Shown: positions 42,382 to 51,703, counted from the stretch's first letter. The stretch: DNA of 62,383 nucleotides from Clostridiales bacterium (GCA_024695415.1 JAILIE010000079.1:1-62383); one strand, 5' to 3'. Translations and numbers: made by a program. Notes: generated from the letters alone by a model not told the origin.

Positions 42382-43353
42382 ATGAGTCAGCAGCGCCGGC
42401 CTCTGGTATCCCACATCTTTACCGCGGATCCCTCCGCCCACGTCTTCAACGGGAAGATCTACATCTATCCCTCCCATGATATCCCGCATGACGGTGAGGA
42501 TAACGACGACGGAGACGAGTACCGGATGGAGGATTACCACATCCTGTCCATGGACGGGCCGGACGCGCCCTGCGTGGATCACGGCTGTGCTCTGCATATG
42601 AAGGACGTGCCCTGGGTCAGCAAACAGATGTGGGCGCCCGACGCCGCGTATAAGGACGGAAAATACTACCTGTATTTCCCGGCGCGGGATAAGGACGGCA
42701 TCTTCCGCCTGGGCGTCGCTGTTTCGGACGATCCCGCCGGCCCCTTCACCCCGGAAAAGGATTATATTCCCGGCAGCTACAGTATCGATCCCGCCGTGCT
42801 GGTGGATGACGACGGCCGGAGCTATGCCTACTACGGCGGCCTGTGGGGCGGCCAGCTGGAAATGTGGCAGAGCGGCAGCTTTGACGAGAACGCGCACCGT
42901 CCGGAAGGCGACGAGCCAGCCATCGGCCCGATGTTCGCCGAACTGGATGACGATATGAAGCACTTCAAAACCGAGCCGAAGCACCTGCAGATCCTGGACG
43001 AAAACGGGAAGCCCATCACCGCGGGCGATGAGGATCGCCGGTATTTTGAGGGCCCCTGGATGCACAAGTTCGGCGGAAAGTATTACCTCTCCTATTCCAC
43101 CGGCACCACGCATTACCTGGTTTATGCCGAGGGCGACAAACCGGACGGCCCCTTCACCTACCGCGGCCGGATCATGGAACCGGTGCTGGGCTGGACCACG
43201 CACCATTCCATCGTGGAGTACCAGGGCAAATGGTACCTGTTCTACCACGACTGCGAGCTTTCAAACGGCATCAACCACCGCCGCAACGTCAAGTTTACGG
43301 AACTGACCATTCATGAGGACGGAACGATCGAGACGATCCATCCCTACGAATAA
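42382..43353 (+). CDS. GH43 glycosidase (beta-xylosidase/arabinofuranosidase-like)
   Basis: A 323-residue five-blade beta-propeller enzyme with no signal peptide. The catalytic base is in the first blade (TADPSAHVF), the pKa-modulating Asp in SIDPAVLVDDDG (about 136-147), and the acid Glu in YFEGPWMHKF (about 219-228). The region KQMWAPDAAYKDGKYYLYFP is the usual GH43 second blade, and the end (HHRRNVKF) fits the active-site His/Arg. Expected to act on xylo- or arabino-oligosaccharides after import. GAAGGAG site 10 nt upstream. It converges on the second GH43 gene with a shared terminator. Confidence 0.9.
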   Translation: MSQQRRPLVSHIFTADPSAHVFNGKIYIYPSHDIPHDGEDNDDGDEYRMEDYHILSMDGPDAPCVDHGCALHMKDVPWVSKQMWAPDAAYKDGKYYLYFPARDKDGIFRLGVAVSDDPAGPFTPEKDYIPGSYSIDPAVLVDDDGRSYAYYGGLWGGQLEMWQSGSFDENAHRPEGDEPAIGPMFAELDDDMKHFKTEPKHLQILDENGKPITAGDEDRRYFEGPWMHKFGGKYYLSYSTGTTHYLVYAEGDKPDGPFTYRGRIMEPVLGWTTHHSIVEYQGKWYLFYHDCELSNGINHRRNVKFTELTIHEDGTIETIHPYE

Positions 43354-43368
43354 GCCTCCTGAAAGAAG

Positions 43369-43399
43369 GATCCCCGGGATCAGCGTGATCCCGGGGATC
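43369..43399. terminator. Bidirectional terminator between the two GH43 genes
   Basis: Perfect 13-bp stem GATCCCCGGGATC / GATCCCGGGGATC with a 5-nt loop, followed by TTCTTTTCTT on the plus strand and TTCTTTC on the minus strand. Confidence 0.88.
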
Positions 43400-43421
43400 T
43401 TCTTTTCTTCCGGCCTGTCCG

Positions 43422-44843
43422 TTATACGATCAGTTCAAAGGACGCGAACTGCAGATGTCCTTCGCCGGTAAAGGTGAAATACAGGGACTGGATACCGTCC
43501 GGGATCCGGACGTCCACTGCGGCCTCCTGCCAGACGTTGGCGTATCCGATCGGGATACTCGCCAGGCATTCCCCGTCCCACGCGGTGCGGATCTCCATCT
43601 TCCCCCGGGCGTACCCCTTCGTGCGGATGGCGACCCGGCGGACGCCTTTGCAGTCGAAATACCGGAAGCCGGCGGTGGCGGTGTTCCGCATGTTCGCGAT
43701 ATACCCGATCTTTTCCTGGTGTTCGCTGTCCGTCTGGGTGATTTTCGGGAACCGGTCGTCCATCCATCCGGACCAGGCCGTGTAGATCACCTCGTTTTCG
43801 GTGAACAGATGGCAGGCGAGGTACGCGGGATAGACGCCCTCTCCCCGCAGCGGCGTTTCCTTGCCGCCGCAGGAGGTGATCTCCGCCTGGACGATGCTGC
43901 CGTCTTCCCGGAAATGAATCCGCTCCAGGCAGCCCTGGCGGCTGTAGTTCGTGCCGTTGGTATGCCGGTGATAGAAGATATACCACCGGCCGTTGATCTC
44001 CTCGATGCTCCCGTGGTTATTGGCGGTGTAGTACATCGGCTTTTCCGCCGGTTTGTAGCTGTCGATCCCCAGGTCGCAGCCGCTGACGACCACGCCGCCG
44101 TAGGTGAACGGGCCCCGGGGATTGTCGCTGATTGCCCAGCACAGCTCGTGGCACGGCCGGGAGGAGTAGATGAAATAATACTTCCCCTCCCGTTTCCGGA
44201 TGGACGGCGCCTCGAAGAACTCGTGCCCCTCGAACCCGGTTCCTTCTCCATACATCGCGCCGGGCGCGACAAAGCGCGGCGCTTCCTCCACGGTCAGCAT
44301 ATCCTTCCCCAGCACGGTCAGCATCGCGCCGTGGCGGGACTTGTCCCCGAATCCGCAGAAGCCGGTGTACAGATAGGTGGTCTCCCCCTCGGTCAGCACG
44401 CCGGGGTCAAACTGCGGCTCGTCCCCCGCCTTTTCCCCGAGCCTTGTGCCGTCCGGGTAGCGGACGTTGCCATAGAACTCGAACGGGCCCTCCGGCCGGT
44501 CGCTCACCGCGACGGACACATATCCCCGGGTGCTCAGCACATAGTACAGGTAATACCGTCCGTCCGGGCCGATCGTCACGTCCGGCGCGTAGAGGTTGCC
44601 CTGCAGGTCCGGGTTGTCGGGATCCTGGTCCTTCCGGTAGATCACGCCCTCGCATTTCCAGTCGCCCAGGTCGTTCACCGGGGCGGACCAGCACATATAA
44701 TCCCCCATGCAGTATACGTCCCCGCCGAAGAAATCATGGGAACCGTATACGTATACGCGGTCGCCGAACACATAGGGCTCGCCGTCCGGAATGTATTCCC
44801 AGAAGGGAAGATAGGGATTCGTCACCTGCTTCAGATTATCCAT
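43422..44843 (-). CDS. GH43 glycosidase with C-terminal carbohydrate-binding domain
   Basis: A 473-residue cytoplasmic enzyme. The GH43 propeller spans about 1-320: base Asp region IPDGEPYVF, YAPDVTIGPDGRYYLYYV second blade, FDPGVLTEG middle Asp, FFEAPSIRK acid Glu, and an HGSIEEINGRWYIFYHRH end. Residues about 340-473 form a CBM6-like beta-sandwich (ATAGFRYFDCKGVRRVAI). Start at 44843 with GGAGG 8 nt upstream; the longer open frame to 45185 runs over the neighbouring promoter. It differs from the first GH43 in having the binding module, so it probably takes a longer or substituted chain. Confidence 0.9.
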   Translation of the reverse strand: MDNLKQVTNPYLPFWEYIPDGEPYVFGDRVYVYGSHDFFGGDVYCMGDYMCWSAPVNDLGDWKCEGVIYRKDQDPDNPDLQGNLYAPDVTIGPDGRYYLYYVLSTRGYVSVAVSDRPEGPFEFYGNVRYPDGTRLGEKAGDEPQFDPGVLTEGETTYLYTGFCGFGDKSRHGAMLTVLGKDMLTVEEAPRFVAPGAMYGEGTGFEGHEFFEAPSIRKREGKYYFIYSSRPCHELCWAISDNPRGPFTYGGVVVSGCDLGIDSYKPAEKPMYYTANNHGSIEEINGRWYIFYHRHTNGTNYSRQGCLERIHFREDGSIVQAEITSCGGKETPLRGEGVYPAYLACHLFTENEVIYTAWSGWMDDRFPKITQTDSEHQEKIGYIANMRNTATAGFRYFDCKGVRRVAIRTKGYARGKMEIRTAWDGECLASIPIGYANVWQEAAVDVRIPDGIQSLYFTFTGEGHLQFASFELIV

Positions 44844-44876
44844 GCGTCTTTCCTCCGTTCCTGTCTGCTTAAAGCC

Positions 44877-44918
44877 ATTATACACGGAATGGCCGGCGGA
44901 ATCCACAGATTCCGCCGG
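44877..44918 (-). promoter_or_regulatory. Promoter -10 with perfect palindromic operator upstream of GH43
   Basis: TATAAT on the minus strand (44882-44877), 34 nt ahead of the second GH43 start. An exact 11-bp inverted repeat CCGGCGGAATC/GATTCCGCCGG with a 4-nt centre (44893-44918) covers the place where the -35 box would lie. It also lies just upstream of the plus-strand promoter at 44924, so a protein bound there could affect both. Confidence 0.6.
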
Positions 44919-44923
44919 AACGG

Positions 44924-44952
44924 TTGTACCCTCCGGGCGAATATGGTATAAT
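44924..44952 (+). promoter_or_regulatory. Promoter of the EAL/GGDVF operon
   Basis: TTGTAC (44924-44929), 17-nt spacer, perfect TATAAT (44947-44952), about 58 nt before the EAL gene. The -35 keeps only the TTG core. Confidence 0.6.
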
Positions 44953-45009
44953 CCGGCTGACGCAAAAGGCATTCCGGTCATAAAATCCGTCTGAACAGGG
45001 TTGAACATA

Positions 45010-47421
45010 ATGAAAGAGAAAAACAGCTGGCTGATCCGGCAGGCGGAACTGAACCGCTTTTCCGCCCTGATCCGGCAGGAAAACCGCTCCGTGTTCCGCC
45101 TGATGGCTTCCACGGGCTGCGCGCTGAGCGCGGTGAACCTGGTCGCCCAGATGGTGGTGACCGGCTTTGACATGCCCGTTTTCAAGTCCTGTCTCCTGCT
45201 CGCCTACTTCTGCGTGCTGGTTTTTATCGACCGGGTTATGCTGCCGGAGAACCAGCCGGTTTCCACCGGCCTCATCTATCTGGCCCAGGCGCCGGTGTTC
45301 GTAATTTCCATTCTGCTCGGCACGGTATGGGATCCCGGCAATCCCGCCACCACGATCCTGATGTTCCTGGTAGCTACCCCGGTCTTTATCCTGGACCATC
45401 CGAGCCGTTCCCTCGGCATCCTGGCTGTCTGGAGCGCGGTTTTCATCGGAGTGGACTGGCTGGTCAAAACCCCGGCCCTCCGCGTCTATGACCTGATGCA
45501 CGTGCTGAAGTTCTATGTCGCCGCGGCGGCGGTCACCTACGCTGTGCTCCGGATCCGCCTGGAATCCATGCGCCGGCTGGAGATGACGCAGCACCATCTG
45601 AACCACGACCTGGATACCGGCTGCCTGTCCCGCTACGCGCTGGAGGAGCGGAAAAGCACCTGTGTCGGACGCTCCATGGTGGTGCTGCTGGCCTGTGTGG
45701 ACCAGCTGACCATGTACAGCGATTATTACGGCAAGACCATGGGGGACGCGATCCTGATCCATTTCGCGCGCACCCTGGCCGATCGCTTCGGTCCGGACTG
45801 CACCTACCGCTACAGCGGCGGTGAGATCCTCTGCCTGCTTCCGGAGGCCGCGCCGGAAGAATGCCTGGAAAAAGCCGCCGCGTGCCGCAAAGAGACCCAC
45901 GCTTTTGAGAACGAGGGGATCCGCCTCGCGGTCACCTTCTCCCTCGGCATGGTGACCGGCCTGCCGGAAACCGCTGAGGAGCTGGACCAGATGATCCAGA
46001 TGGCCGTTATCCTGTCCCACAAGGCAAAAAATTCCGGACGGGACCAGACCAACAGCGGCATCTACTCCCAGAAAGCCTTCTGGGAAACCGTTTCGGAAAG
46101 CAACCTGTCCGCGCACCACGCGAATCCCCATGAGATCAACCCGCTGACCAGACTGCCGGGCATGTCCTATTTCACCGCGCGTTCCGACGAGCTGCTGCTG
46201 AATGTCGTTCCGATGGAGCGCCATCCGATGATCGGCTATTTCAAGATCCCCCGTCTCCGGGAATTCAATGACCGGTACGGCTATGCCCAGGGGGACCTGC
46301 TGATTGCCGATACCGCCGAGGCGCTCCGGGATTCCTTCGGAAACCGGCACCTTTGCCATATCACGGCCGGCCAGTTCTGTATCCTGTGCTACCGGGACGA
46401 GGCGGAACCCGGCATGCGCCGGCTGTCCAGCTGGCTGCAGAACTGCCGTCCGCATTTCCCGATGACCGCTAAGGCCGGTTTCGCGGAATACACCGGAAAC
46501 GAAAGCACCAGCGAACTGATTGACCGTGCCCGGATCGCGTGGAAGAGCATCCTGGCGGATCCGGAACGCTCCCTGTGCTTCTATGACGCGGATCTGGACG
46601 AGGAACAGCGCTTCCGCCAGTATGTGACCGCCCATCTGGACGAAGCCATCGAAAAGGACTGGCTCACGGTGTTCTACCAGCCGATCGTCCGCACCTCCAC
46701 CGGGGAGGTCTGCCACGAGGAAGCGCTCTCCCGCTGGAAGGATCCGGAGCATGGCTTCCTGATGCCTTTCCGGTTCATTCCGGCCCTGGAGGAACAGGGA
46801 CTCATGTATAAGGTCAACCTGCATGTGGTGGACGTTGTGCTGCGGGATTTCCGCCTCCGGGAGGAAGCCGGCGTGCCCGTTGTCCCCGTGTCCGTCAACC
46901 TGAGCCGGCGGGACTTCTTCCAGTGCGATATGGTTCGCGAGATTACGGACCGTGTAGACAAATCCGGTTATTCCCACGGGATGATCCGGATCGAGATTAC
47001 CGAGTCCGCCTTTGTCCAGGACCTGGATATGCTCGCGCGGGAGGTCCGCAGGTTCCGCAGCGCCGGTTTCCAGGTGTGGATGGACGACTTCGGCAGTGAG
47101 TATTCCACGCTGAACCTGCTGCAGGATATTGATTTTGACCTGATCAAGATCGATATGAAGTTTATGAAGAACCTGGCTGTCGGCCGGAAAAACCATACGA
47201 TTGTTTCCAGCATTATCCGCATGGCAAAAAGCCTCGGCGCCGTCACACTGATGGAAGGCGTGGAGACAGAGGAGCAGTACGGCCTGCTCCGGGACCTGGG
47301 CTGTGATCTGCTCCAGGGCTACCTGTTCGACAAGCCGGATTCGCTGGATCATATTTCGGAGCGTGCGCTGAACGGTACCGGCCTGAAGTACGAAGCGCCC
47401 GCCGGGCCGGAGGACCGATAA
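45010..47421 (+). CDS. Membrane EAL phosphodiesterase with two degenerate GGDEF domains
   Basis: An 803-residue protein predicted to hydrolyse cyclic di-GMP. Residues about 30-180 contain six membrane helices. A first GGDEF-like domain (197-345) has GGEIL where GGDEF is expected; a second (375-525) has TAGQF; both have lost catalytic residues. The C-terminal EAL domain (540-790) keeps the signature EAL (571-573), the metal ligand Asn in VSVNLS (about 630), IEITES (E662), DDFG (692-695), LIKID (K713) and the catalytic-loop Glu in LMEGVET (749), so it should be active. An ATG at 45010 is preferred over a TTG 9 nt earlier. The next gene follows by 1 nt. Confidence 0.92.
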   Translation: MKEKNSWLIRQAELNRFSALIRQENRSVFRLMASTGCALSAVNLVAQMVVTGFDMPVFKSCLLLAYFCVLVFIDRVMLPENQPVSTGLIYLAQAPVFVISILLGTVWDPGNPATTILMFLVATPVFILDHPSRSLGILAVWSAVFIGVDWLVKTPALRVYDLMHVLKFYVAAAAVTYAVLRIRLESMRRLEMTQHHLNHDLDTGCLSRYALEERKSTCVGRSMVVLLACVDQLTMYSDYYGKTMGDAILIHFARTLADRFGPDCTYRYSGGEILCLLPEAAPEECLEKAAACRKETHAFENEGIRLAVTFSLGMVTGLPETAEELDQMIQMAVILSHKAKNSGRDQTNSGIYSQKAFWETVSESNLSAHHANPHEINPLTRLPGMSYFTARSDELLLNVVPMERHPMIGYFKIPRLREFNDRYGYAQGDLLIADTAEALRDSFGNRHLCHITAGQFCILCYRDEAEPGMRRLSSWLQNCRPHFPMTAKAGFAEYTGNESTSELIDRARIAWKSILADPERSLCFYDADLDEEQRFRQYVTAHLDEAIEKDWLTVFYQPIVRTSTGEVCHEEALSRWKDPEHGFLMPFRFIPALEEQGLMYKVNLHVVDVVLRDFRLREEAGVPVVPVSVNLSRRDFFQCDMVREITDRVDKSGYSHGMIRIEITESAFVQDLDMLAREVRRFRSAGFQVWMDDFGSEYSTLNLLQDIDFDLIKIDMKFMKNLAVGRKNHTIVSSIIRMAKSLGAVTLMEGVETEEQYGLLRDLGCDLLQGYLFDKPDSLDHISERALNGTGLKYEAPAGPEDR

Positions 47422-47422
47422 G

Positions 47423-48835
47423 ATGAGCCAGATCAAAAAGCCCTTAAAGAGCAGCATCCTGAAAGGAATCACGCTGTTTATCACCGCGCTGTGCGTATGC
47501 CTGGCTTTCGCGCAGTATATTACGCTCCGCCAGACGCTCTACGCGGAATACCGGAACCGGATCACCAACATCATCGGCTACGCGACGGACGGAATCGACA
47601 CGGATGACCTGGCGGAATGTATCCGCACCGGGGAGGAATCCGACCAGTTCCGGAAGACCCAGGCGTTCCTGGATATGGTCAAGGAGCGCACCGGTGTACA
47701 CTATCTGTATATCGTGCTTCCGCTGAATACCGAAAAGACCGACAACATGAAAAACATCATGGCCGCGGTCACCCAATACGAATACGCCAACGACCCGGAA
47801 GCCCTGGTTAAGCTGAACGCCCTGACCGGGGACGCGTACTCTTCCCCGGAAGCCCGGAAATACCTGGAGGCGTTTCAGTCCGGTCATCTGTCCTTCTTTG
47901 AAAACACGACCGCGTTCGGTGCTGACTATACCGGCCTCCTGCCCCTCGCGGATTCGGAGGGAAACCCCGTGGCCGCCCTCTGCGTGGATTTTGAGCTCAG
48001 CGAGATCCATTCCATCCTGCGGCAGAACATGCTGGATATCCTGATCATTGTTTTCATCGTCGGCCTCCTGTTCGCGACGGTGTTCATCCTCTGGTCCGAC
48101 CGGAACCTGATCGGACCGATCCGCCAGCTGGAAAAGGCCATGACCGACCTGGCCGCCCGCAGCCAGCGCCAGCGGAATCCGGAAACCATGGTCTTCTCCG
48201 TTCCGGAGATCCGCACCGGCAACGAAGTGGAATCCCTGGCCCGGGCGGTCGAAAAGCTGAGCGTGGACCTGCGGAACTATATGAAGAACCAGGTGGACCA
48301 GGAAAAGGAACTGGCCCGGCTCAGTTCGCTGGCAAACCGCGATGAACTGACGCATGTCGGCAACCGGAGCGCCTATGACAAATATGCGGAAAACCTGCAG
48401 CTGAAGATGACCGAAGAGCATCTTGATTATGCCATCCTGCTGACGGACACCTCCGGCCTGAAACAGATCAATGACGATTACGGCCATGAGAAGGGCGACC
48501 TGTACCTCCAGAAATCCTGCCGAATCATCTGCGAAGTCTTCCGCCATTCCCCGGTTTTCCGGATCGGCGGCGACGTGTTTGCCGTTATCCTGCGCGGGGA
48601 GGATTATATGAACCGCGGCGCGCTGATTGACCGGGCGCGGGCGGAGCACCGCCGGGCGGAAAATGATGAAAAAGCGGCGCCCTGGGAACGGGTCGTCGTC
48701 GCCCTCGGCCTGGCCGAATATGACGAAGCCGCGGACCGGATGGTCGCCCAGGTATATGAACGCGCCGAAGCGCAGCTGAAAGAAGCGAAGGAAAGGCTGC
48801 ATGCCCGGGCGGACCGGGACACGCAGCCTGAATAA
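47423..48835 (+). CDS. Membrane sensor with degenerate GGDEF domain
   Basis: A 470-residue protein with membrane helices at about 12-33 and 207-230 enclosing an extracellular sensor region of 170 residues (contains GVHYLYIVLPL), then a HAMP-like linker (about 232-290) and a GGDEF domain (305-460) whose signature is GGDVF instead of GGDEF. The lost Glu normally binds metal, so cyclase activity is doubtful and it may act as a receptor or partner for the EAL protein. Its ATG lies one base after the stop of the EAL gene, with GGAGG inside that gene's end, so the two are translationally coupled. Confidence 0.88.
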   Translation: MSQIKKPLKSSILKGITLFITALCVCLAFAQYITLRQTLYAEYRNRITNIIGYATDGIDTDDLAECIRTGEESDQFRKTQAFLDMVKERTGVHYLYIVLPLNTEKTDNMKNIMAAVTQYEYANDPEALVKLNALTGDAYSSPEARKYLEAFQSGHLSFFENTTAFGADYTGLLPLADSEGNPVAALCVDFELSEIHSILRQNMLDILIIVFIVGLLFATVFILWSDRNLIGPIRQLEKAMTDLAARSQRQRNPETMVFSVPEIRTGNEVESLARAVEKLSVDLRNYMKNQVDQEKELARLSSLANRDELTHVGNRSAYDKYAENLQLKMTEEHLDYAILLTDTSGLKQINDDYGHEKGDLYLQKSCRIICEVFRHSPVFRIGGDVFAVILRGEDYMNRGALIDRARAEHRRAENDEKAAPWERVVVALGLAEYDEAADRMVAQVYERAEAQLKEAKERLHARADRDTQPE

Positions 48836-48868
48836 CCTGTTCTCTTTGAACTGAATACTTTCCCCGTG

Positions 48869-50605
48869 TTATGGTTCTTCGATCTTTTCCAGGAAGGAGG
48901 CCATGACATATCCTTCCGTTGTGTCCGTACGCACCCTGACCCATCCGGGAACGTCATGGTCGCTGATCACCGCGACCTGCTGGTGCTTGTACAGGCGCAT
49001 GATGATTTCCGATCCGGTGGAAGGCTCCGCGCGAAGGTTCAGGCTGCTGTCGTCCTCGATGTTCTCCACCGAGGCCAGGTACAGCGCGCCTTCCATGGAC
49101 TTTTCGGTCACCGGCATCAGCGTCGGCCGGGGCGTCGGGCTCGCGGCCGGCCCGGGCGTGGCGGCCAGAGCAGGTTCCGGCGTCACCGGGGCCGCCTCTT
49201 CGGTTCCCATCTGTCCGATGCTGCTTCCGGGAAAATAGAAGGCGATGATTTCCTTCCATTTCTTCCCGTGCGCGGACGCCATCTGCTGTGCCCCGCGCTG
49301 GCTCAGGCCCACCCCGTGTCCGAAACGTCCGGAACGCAGCAGGAACCCTCCGTCCGTCTTCTCCACGGTGATGATCTCGTTGTCCGCCCCGCTGATGCTC
49401 AGCCCCAGGGCCCGGACCGCGTCCGGAAACAGCGGAATGTCCGCCGTAAACGTTCCGGCCTCCATCCAGTCGCTCAGGTGGGGCGTCGGCGCCGGCGTCT
49501 CCCGGGGCGTCGGGGATGGCGTCGCGCCCTCCTCCTCTTCCCAGACAAGCCCGTCCGCCGGAGCGGCGGTTTCGGTCACCATCTGTTTTCCGGACAGTAC
49601 CGCCGTGATCCGCATCGTGGTCATCAGCCGGCTCGGCCGGGCATACCGCGGATCCCGCAGCTCGATGTTCTCAATCCGGTCGATCCGGAAATACTCCTTC
49701 TCCGGCAGGAACGCCTCCAGTCCCTTTTCTTTCCGGAAGGCCTCGTAAATCAGCCCGAACAGCGCGTCGTAAATCTCTGTTCCGTCCGCGCGGATCAGCG
49801 TGGTCCGTGTCTGGCTCTCCGGGTTTTCGACGTCGTAGGGATCCTCCGTGACCGCGTAGCATCCCGCCGCGTCCCGACCGCCCCAGACGTTGCCCGGCAG
49901 TTCCGTCTGTCCGCCGTTGCTGGCGCTGTAATATCCCTGGGCCAGTTTTCCGTTGCTCATGATGACCCGTCCCGCGGTATCGCTGACCGCCTTGTCTGTC
50001 TTCTCATGGCTTTCCGGAATGCCGCGGAACACCTGGTCGTTGGTGGTATCGGTCACGTCATAGCTCCGCCCCGCGTCCCTGCGGTTCAGGCCGTAGGTCC
50101 GCGCGCAGACCGCCTGCGCCTTCAGCGCCTCCTCCGGGAATCCCTCGCCCATCTCCCACGGGATCACGCCGCGGACATAGTCTTCCACCCCGATCCGGAG
50201 CACGGCGCGCAGCTGTCCGTCCTGAATGGTCAGAGACAGGTCTCCCGGATAGGTTTCCGCCTTGCTTCCGGCACGGAAAAATGTCGTGCTCCGCGCCCCG
50301 CGCCGAAGCGCTTCCGCGCTGGAGCCCAGCGAAACCGACATTTCCCGGCAGAACAGGATGATCTGCTTCTCCCGCAGCAGGAAAACGGCTTCCGCGCTTT
50401 CAGGCAACAGGATCTCCGTCCCGTTTCCGCCGCGGATCAGGTACCGGCCTTCCGTGCGGATATCCAGCCGGTCCGTCAGGCTCCAGCGCTGCAAAAGGAC
50501 CCGGATTTCGGGTATCGTCTCTTTTTCGGCAGCAAAAACAGCCGCCGGAGCGGCCGTCAGGATGATTGCGCATAAAATCAGGCAGATGATTTTCCGGTAT
50601 TTCAC
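48869..50605 (-). CDS. SpoIID/LytB-domain protein with C-terminal SH3 domain
   Basis: A 578-residue exported protein with a signal peptide (1-25). The SpoIID domain (lytic transglycosylase acting on peptidoglycan) covers about 125-275 with the catalytic Glu in IPWEMGEG (about E150), then EALKAQAVCARTYGL. It resumes with GRFGHGVGLSQRGAQQMA (about 435-452). Two Pro/Thr-rich linkers (PSPTPRETPAPTPHL and TPEPALAATPGPAASPTP) separate the parts, and an SH3 domain (SLNLRAEPSTGSEIIMRL, about 515-578) ends the protein. Because of the extra domains it is longer than a sporulation SpoIID. It lies 12 nt after a diguanylate cyclase gene and is likely co-transcribed with it. Confidence 0.88.
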   Translation of the reverse strand: MKYRKIICLILCAIILTAAPAAVFAAEKETIPEIRVLLQRWSLTDRLDIRTEGRYLIRGGNGTEILLPESAEAVFLLREKQIILFCREMSVSLGSSAEALRRGARSTTFFRAGSKAETYPGDLSLTIQDGQLRAVLRIGVEDYVRGVIPWEMGEGFPEEALKAQAVCARTYGLNRRDAGRSYDVTDTTNDQVFRGIPESHEKTDKAVSDTAGRVIMSNGKLAQGYYSASNGGQTELPGNVWGGRDAAGCYAVTEDPYDVENPESQTRTTLIRADGTEIYDALFGLIYEAFRKEKGLEAFLPEKEYFRIDRIENIELRDPRYARPSRLMTTMRITAVLSGKQMVTETAAPADGLVWEEEEGATPSPTPRETPAPTPHLSDWMEAGTFTADIPLFPDAVRALGLSISGADNEIITVEKTDGGFLLRSGRFGHGVGLSQRGAQQMASAHGKKWKEIIAFYFPGSSIGQMGTEEAAPVTPEPALAATPGPAASPTPRPTLMPVTEKSMEGALYLASVENIEDDSSLNLRAEPSTGSEIIMRLYKHQQVAVISDHDVPGWVRVRTDTTEGYVMASFLEKIEEP

Positions 50606-50617
50606 GTTTCCGTCCCC

Positions 50618-51703
50618 TCAGACCACCACACGGTTCCGGCCCTGCTCCTTGCCCATGTACAGCTTTTCGTCCGCCCCGGCCAGCAGGTCCTCCAGCGGGG
50701 AGGAATAGTCGTTCTCCTCCACGCCGATGGTGATGGTAATTGAAAAGTCATTTTCCTCGAAAGAAAGCTTCATCCGCTCCACGGCGAAGCACAGGTCGTT
50801 CATCGCGATCTTCGCCTCGTCCAGGTTCATGCCGGGCATGAAGAAGCAGAACTCCTCCCCGCCCCAGCGGCATACGCTGTACTTTCCGCCGGCATGCTCC
50901 GCGAACAGTTCCGTCAGCTTCACCAGCGTATAGTCGCCGCAGTTGTGGCCGTAGGTGTCGTTGACTTTCTTGAAGAAGTCGATATCGGCAATCGCGACGC
51001 AGAAGGTGGATTCCGGCTCGCTCTTCTGATATTTTTCGATCGTTTCGATCATCGCGCGGCGGTTGGGCAGTCCGGTCAGCGGATCCGTGCCGGCTTCCTT
51101 GTACAGCGTCTGGTTCCGCAGCCGCAGCTGCCGCTCCGTATCCTGGACGCTGGTGCTGAAAATCACGCACAGGGTGGCCAGCAGCAGGAAGAAGAAAACG
51201 GTGTTCGTCGTCTGGTAAATGGTGCTGGCCGTCTCTCCCATTTCCGAATACACCGCCGGATTCCACTGGTTACGGGACAGGGAGAACAGCAGCACCCGGA
51301 TCCCCAGCAGGGCCAGGAACCAGATGACCTTGTAAAGCGGCTTTTCGTATACGTTAAAGAATACGAGCACCAGGATCAGGGTCAGGAAATGCTGCGTGCC
51401 GCCACCCCATCCGAAGGTGTATACGCTCCATCCGACCCAGACCAGGCACAGGATGGAATAGACCACCAGGTTCAGCCGCGCGCCGTGTTTCCGGACCATC
51501 CACAATCCGCCGGCGGTACCGGCGGCCATCACGGCAGGCACCCATTCCCAATGCTGGTTGATAATCGGGAAGAGAAAAAAGCTCAGCACGAAATAGACGA
51601 TCAGCATTCCGTCGCTGACCGACAGCGCCCTGCGGTAATACGCAGGGATTTCCTTGCCTGACCTGGGAACTTTCTGGCTCAGAAAGTCCTTGAAAAAACC
51701 CAT
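50618..51703 (-). CDS. Membrane diguanylate cyclase with intact GGEEF
   Basis: A 361-residue protein. Six membrane helices in the first 190 residues (for example MLIVYFVLSFFLFPII), then a short coiled stretch (VQDTERQLRLRNQTLY) and a GGDEF domain from DPLTGLPNRRAM (about 208) with an intact catalytic WGGEEFCFF (about 285). This should make cyclic di-GMP. I see no RxxD inhibitory site directly ahead of GGEEF. Promoter at 51742-51770. It precedes the SpoIID/SH3 protein by 12 nt on the same strand. Confidence 0.9.
   Translation of the reverse strand: MGFFKDFLSQKVPRSGKEIPAYYRRALSVSDGMLIVYFVLSFFLFPIINQHWEWVPAVMAAGTAGGLWMVRKHGARLNLVVYSILCLVWVGWSVYTFGWGGGTQHFLTLILVLVFFNVYEKPLYKVIWFLALLGIRVLLFSLSRNQWNPAVYSEMGETASTIYQTTNTVFFFLLLATLCVIFSTSVQDTERQLRLRNQTLYKEAGTDPLTGLPNRRAMIETIEKYQKSEPESTFCVAIADIDFFKKVNDTYGHNCGDYTLVKLTELFAEHAGGKYSVCRWGGEEFCFFMPGMNLDEAKIAMNDLCFAVERMKLSFEENDFSITITIGVEENDYSSPLEDLLAGADEKLYMGKEQGRNRVVV

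Noticed and set aside
44878-47484. 868-codon minus-strand open frame across the EAL gene
   Set aside because: The plus-strand EAL frame has full catalytic motifs; the antisense frame shows no recognisable domain and is a shadow.
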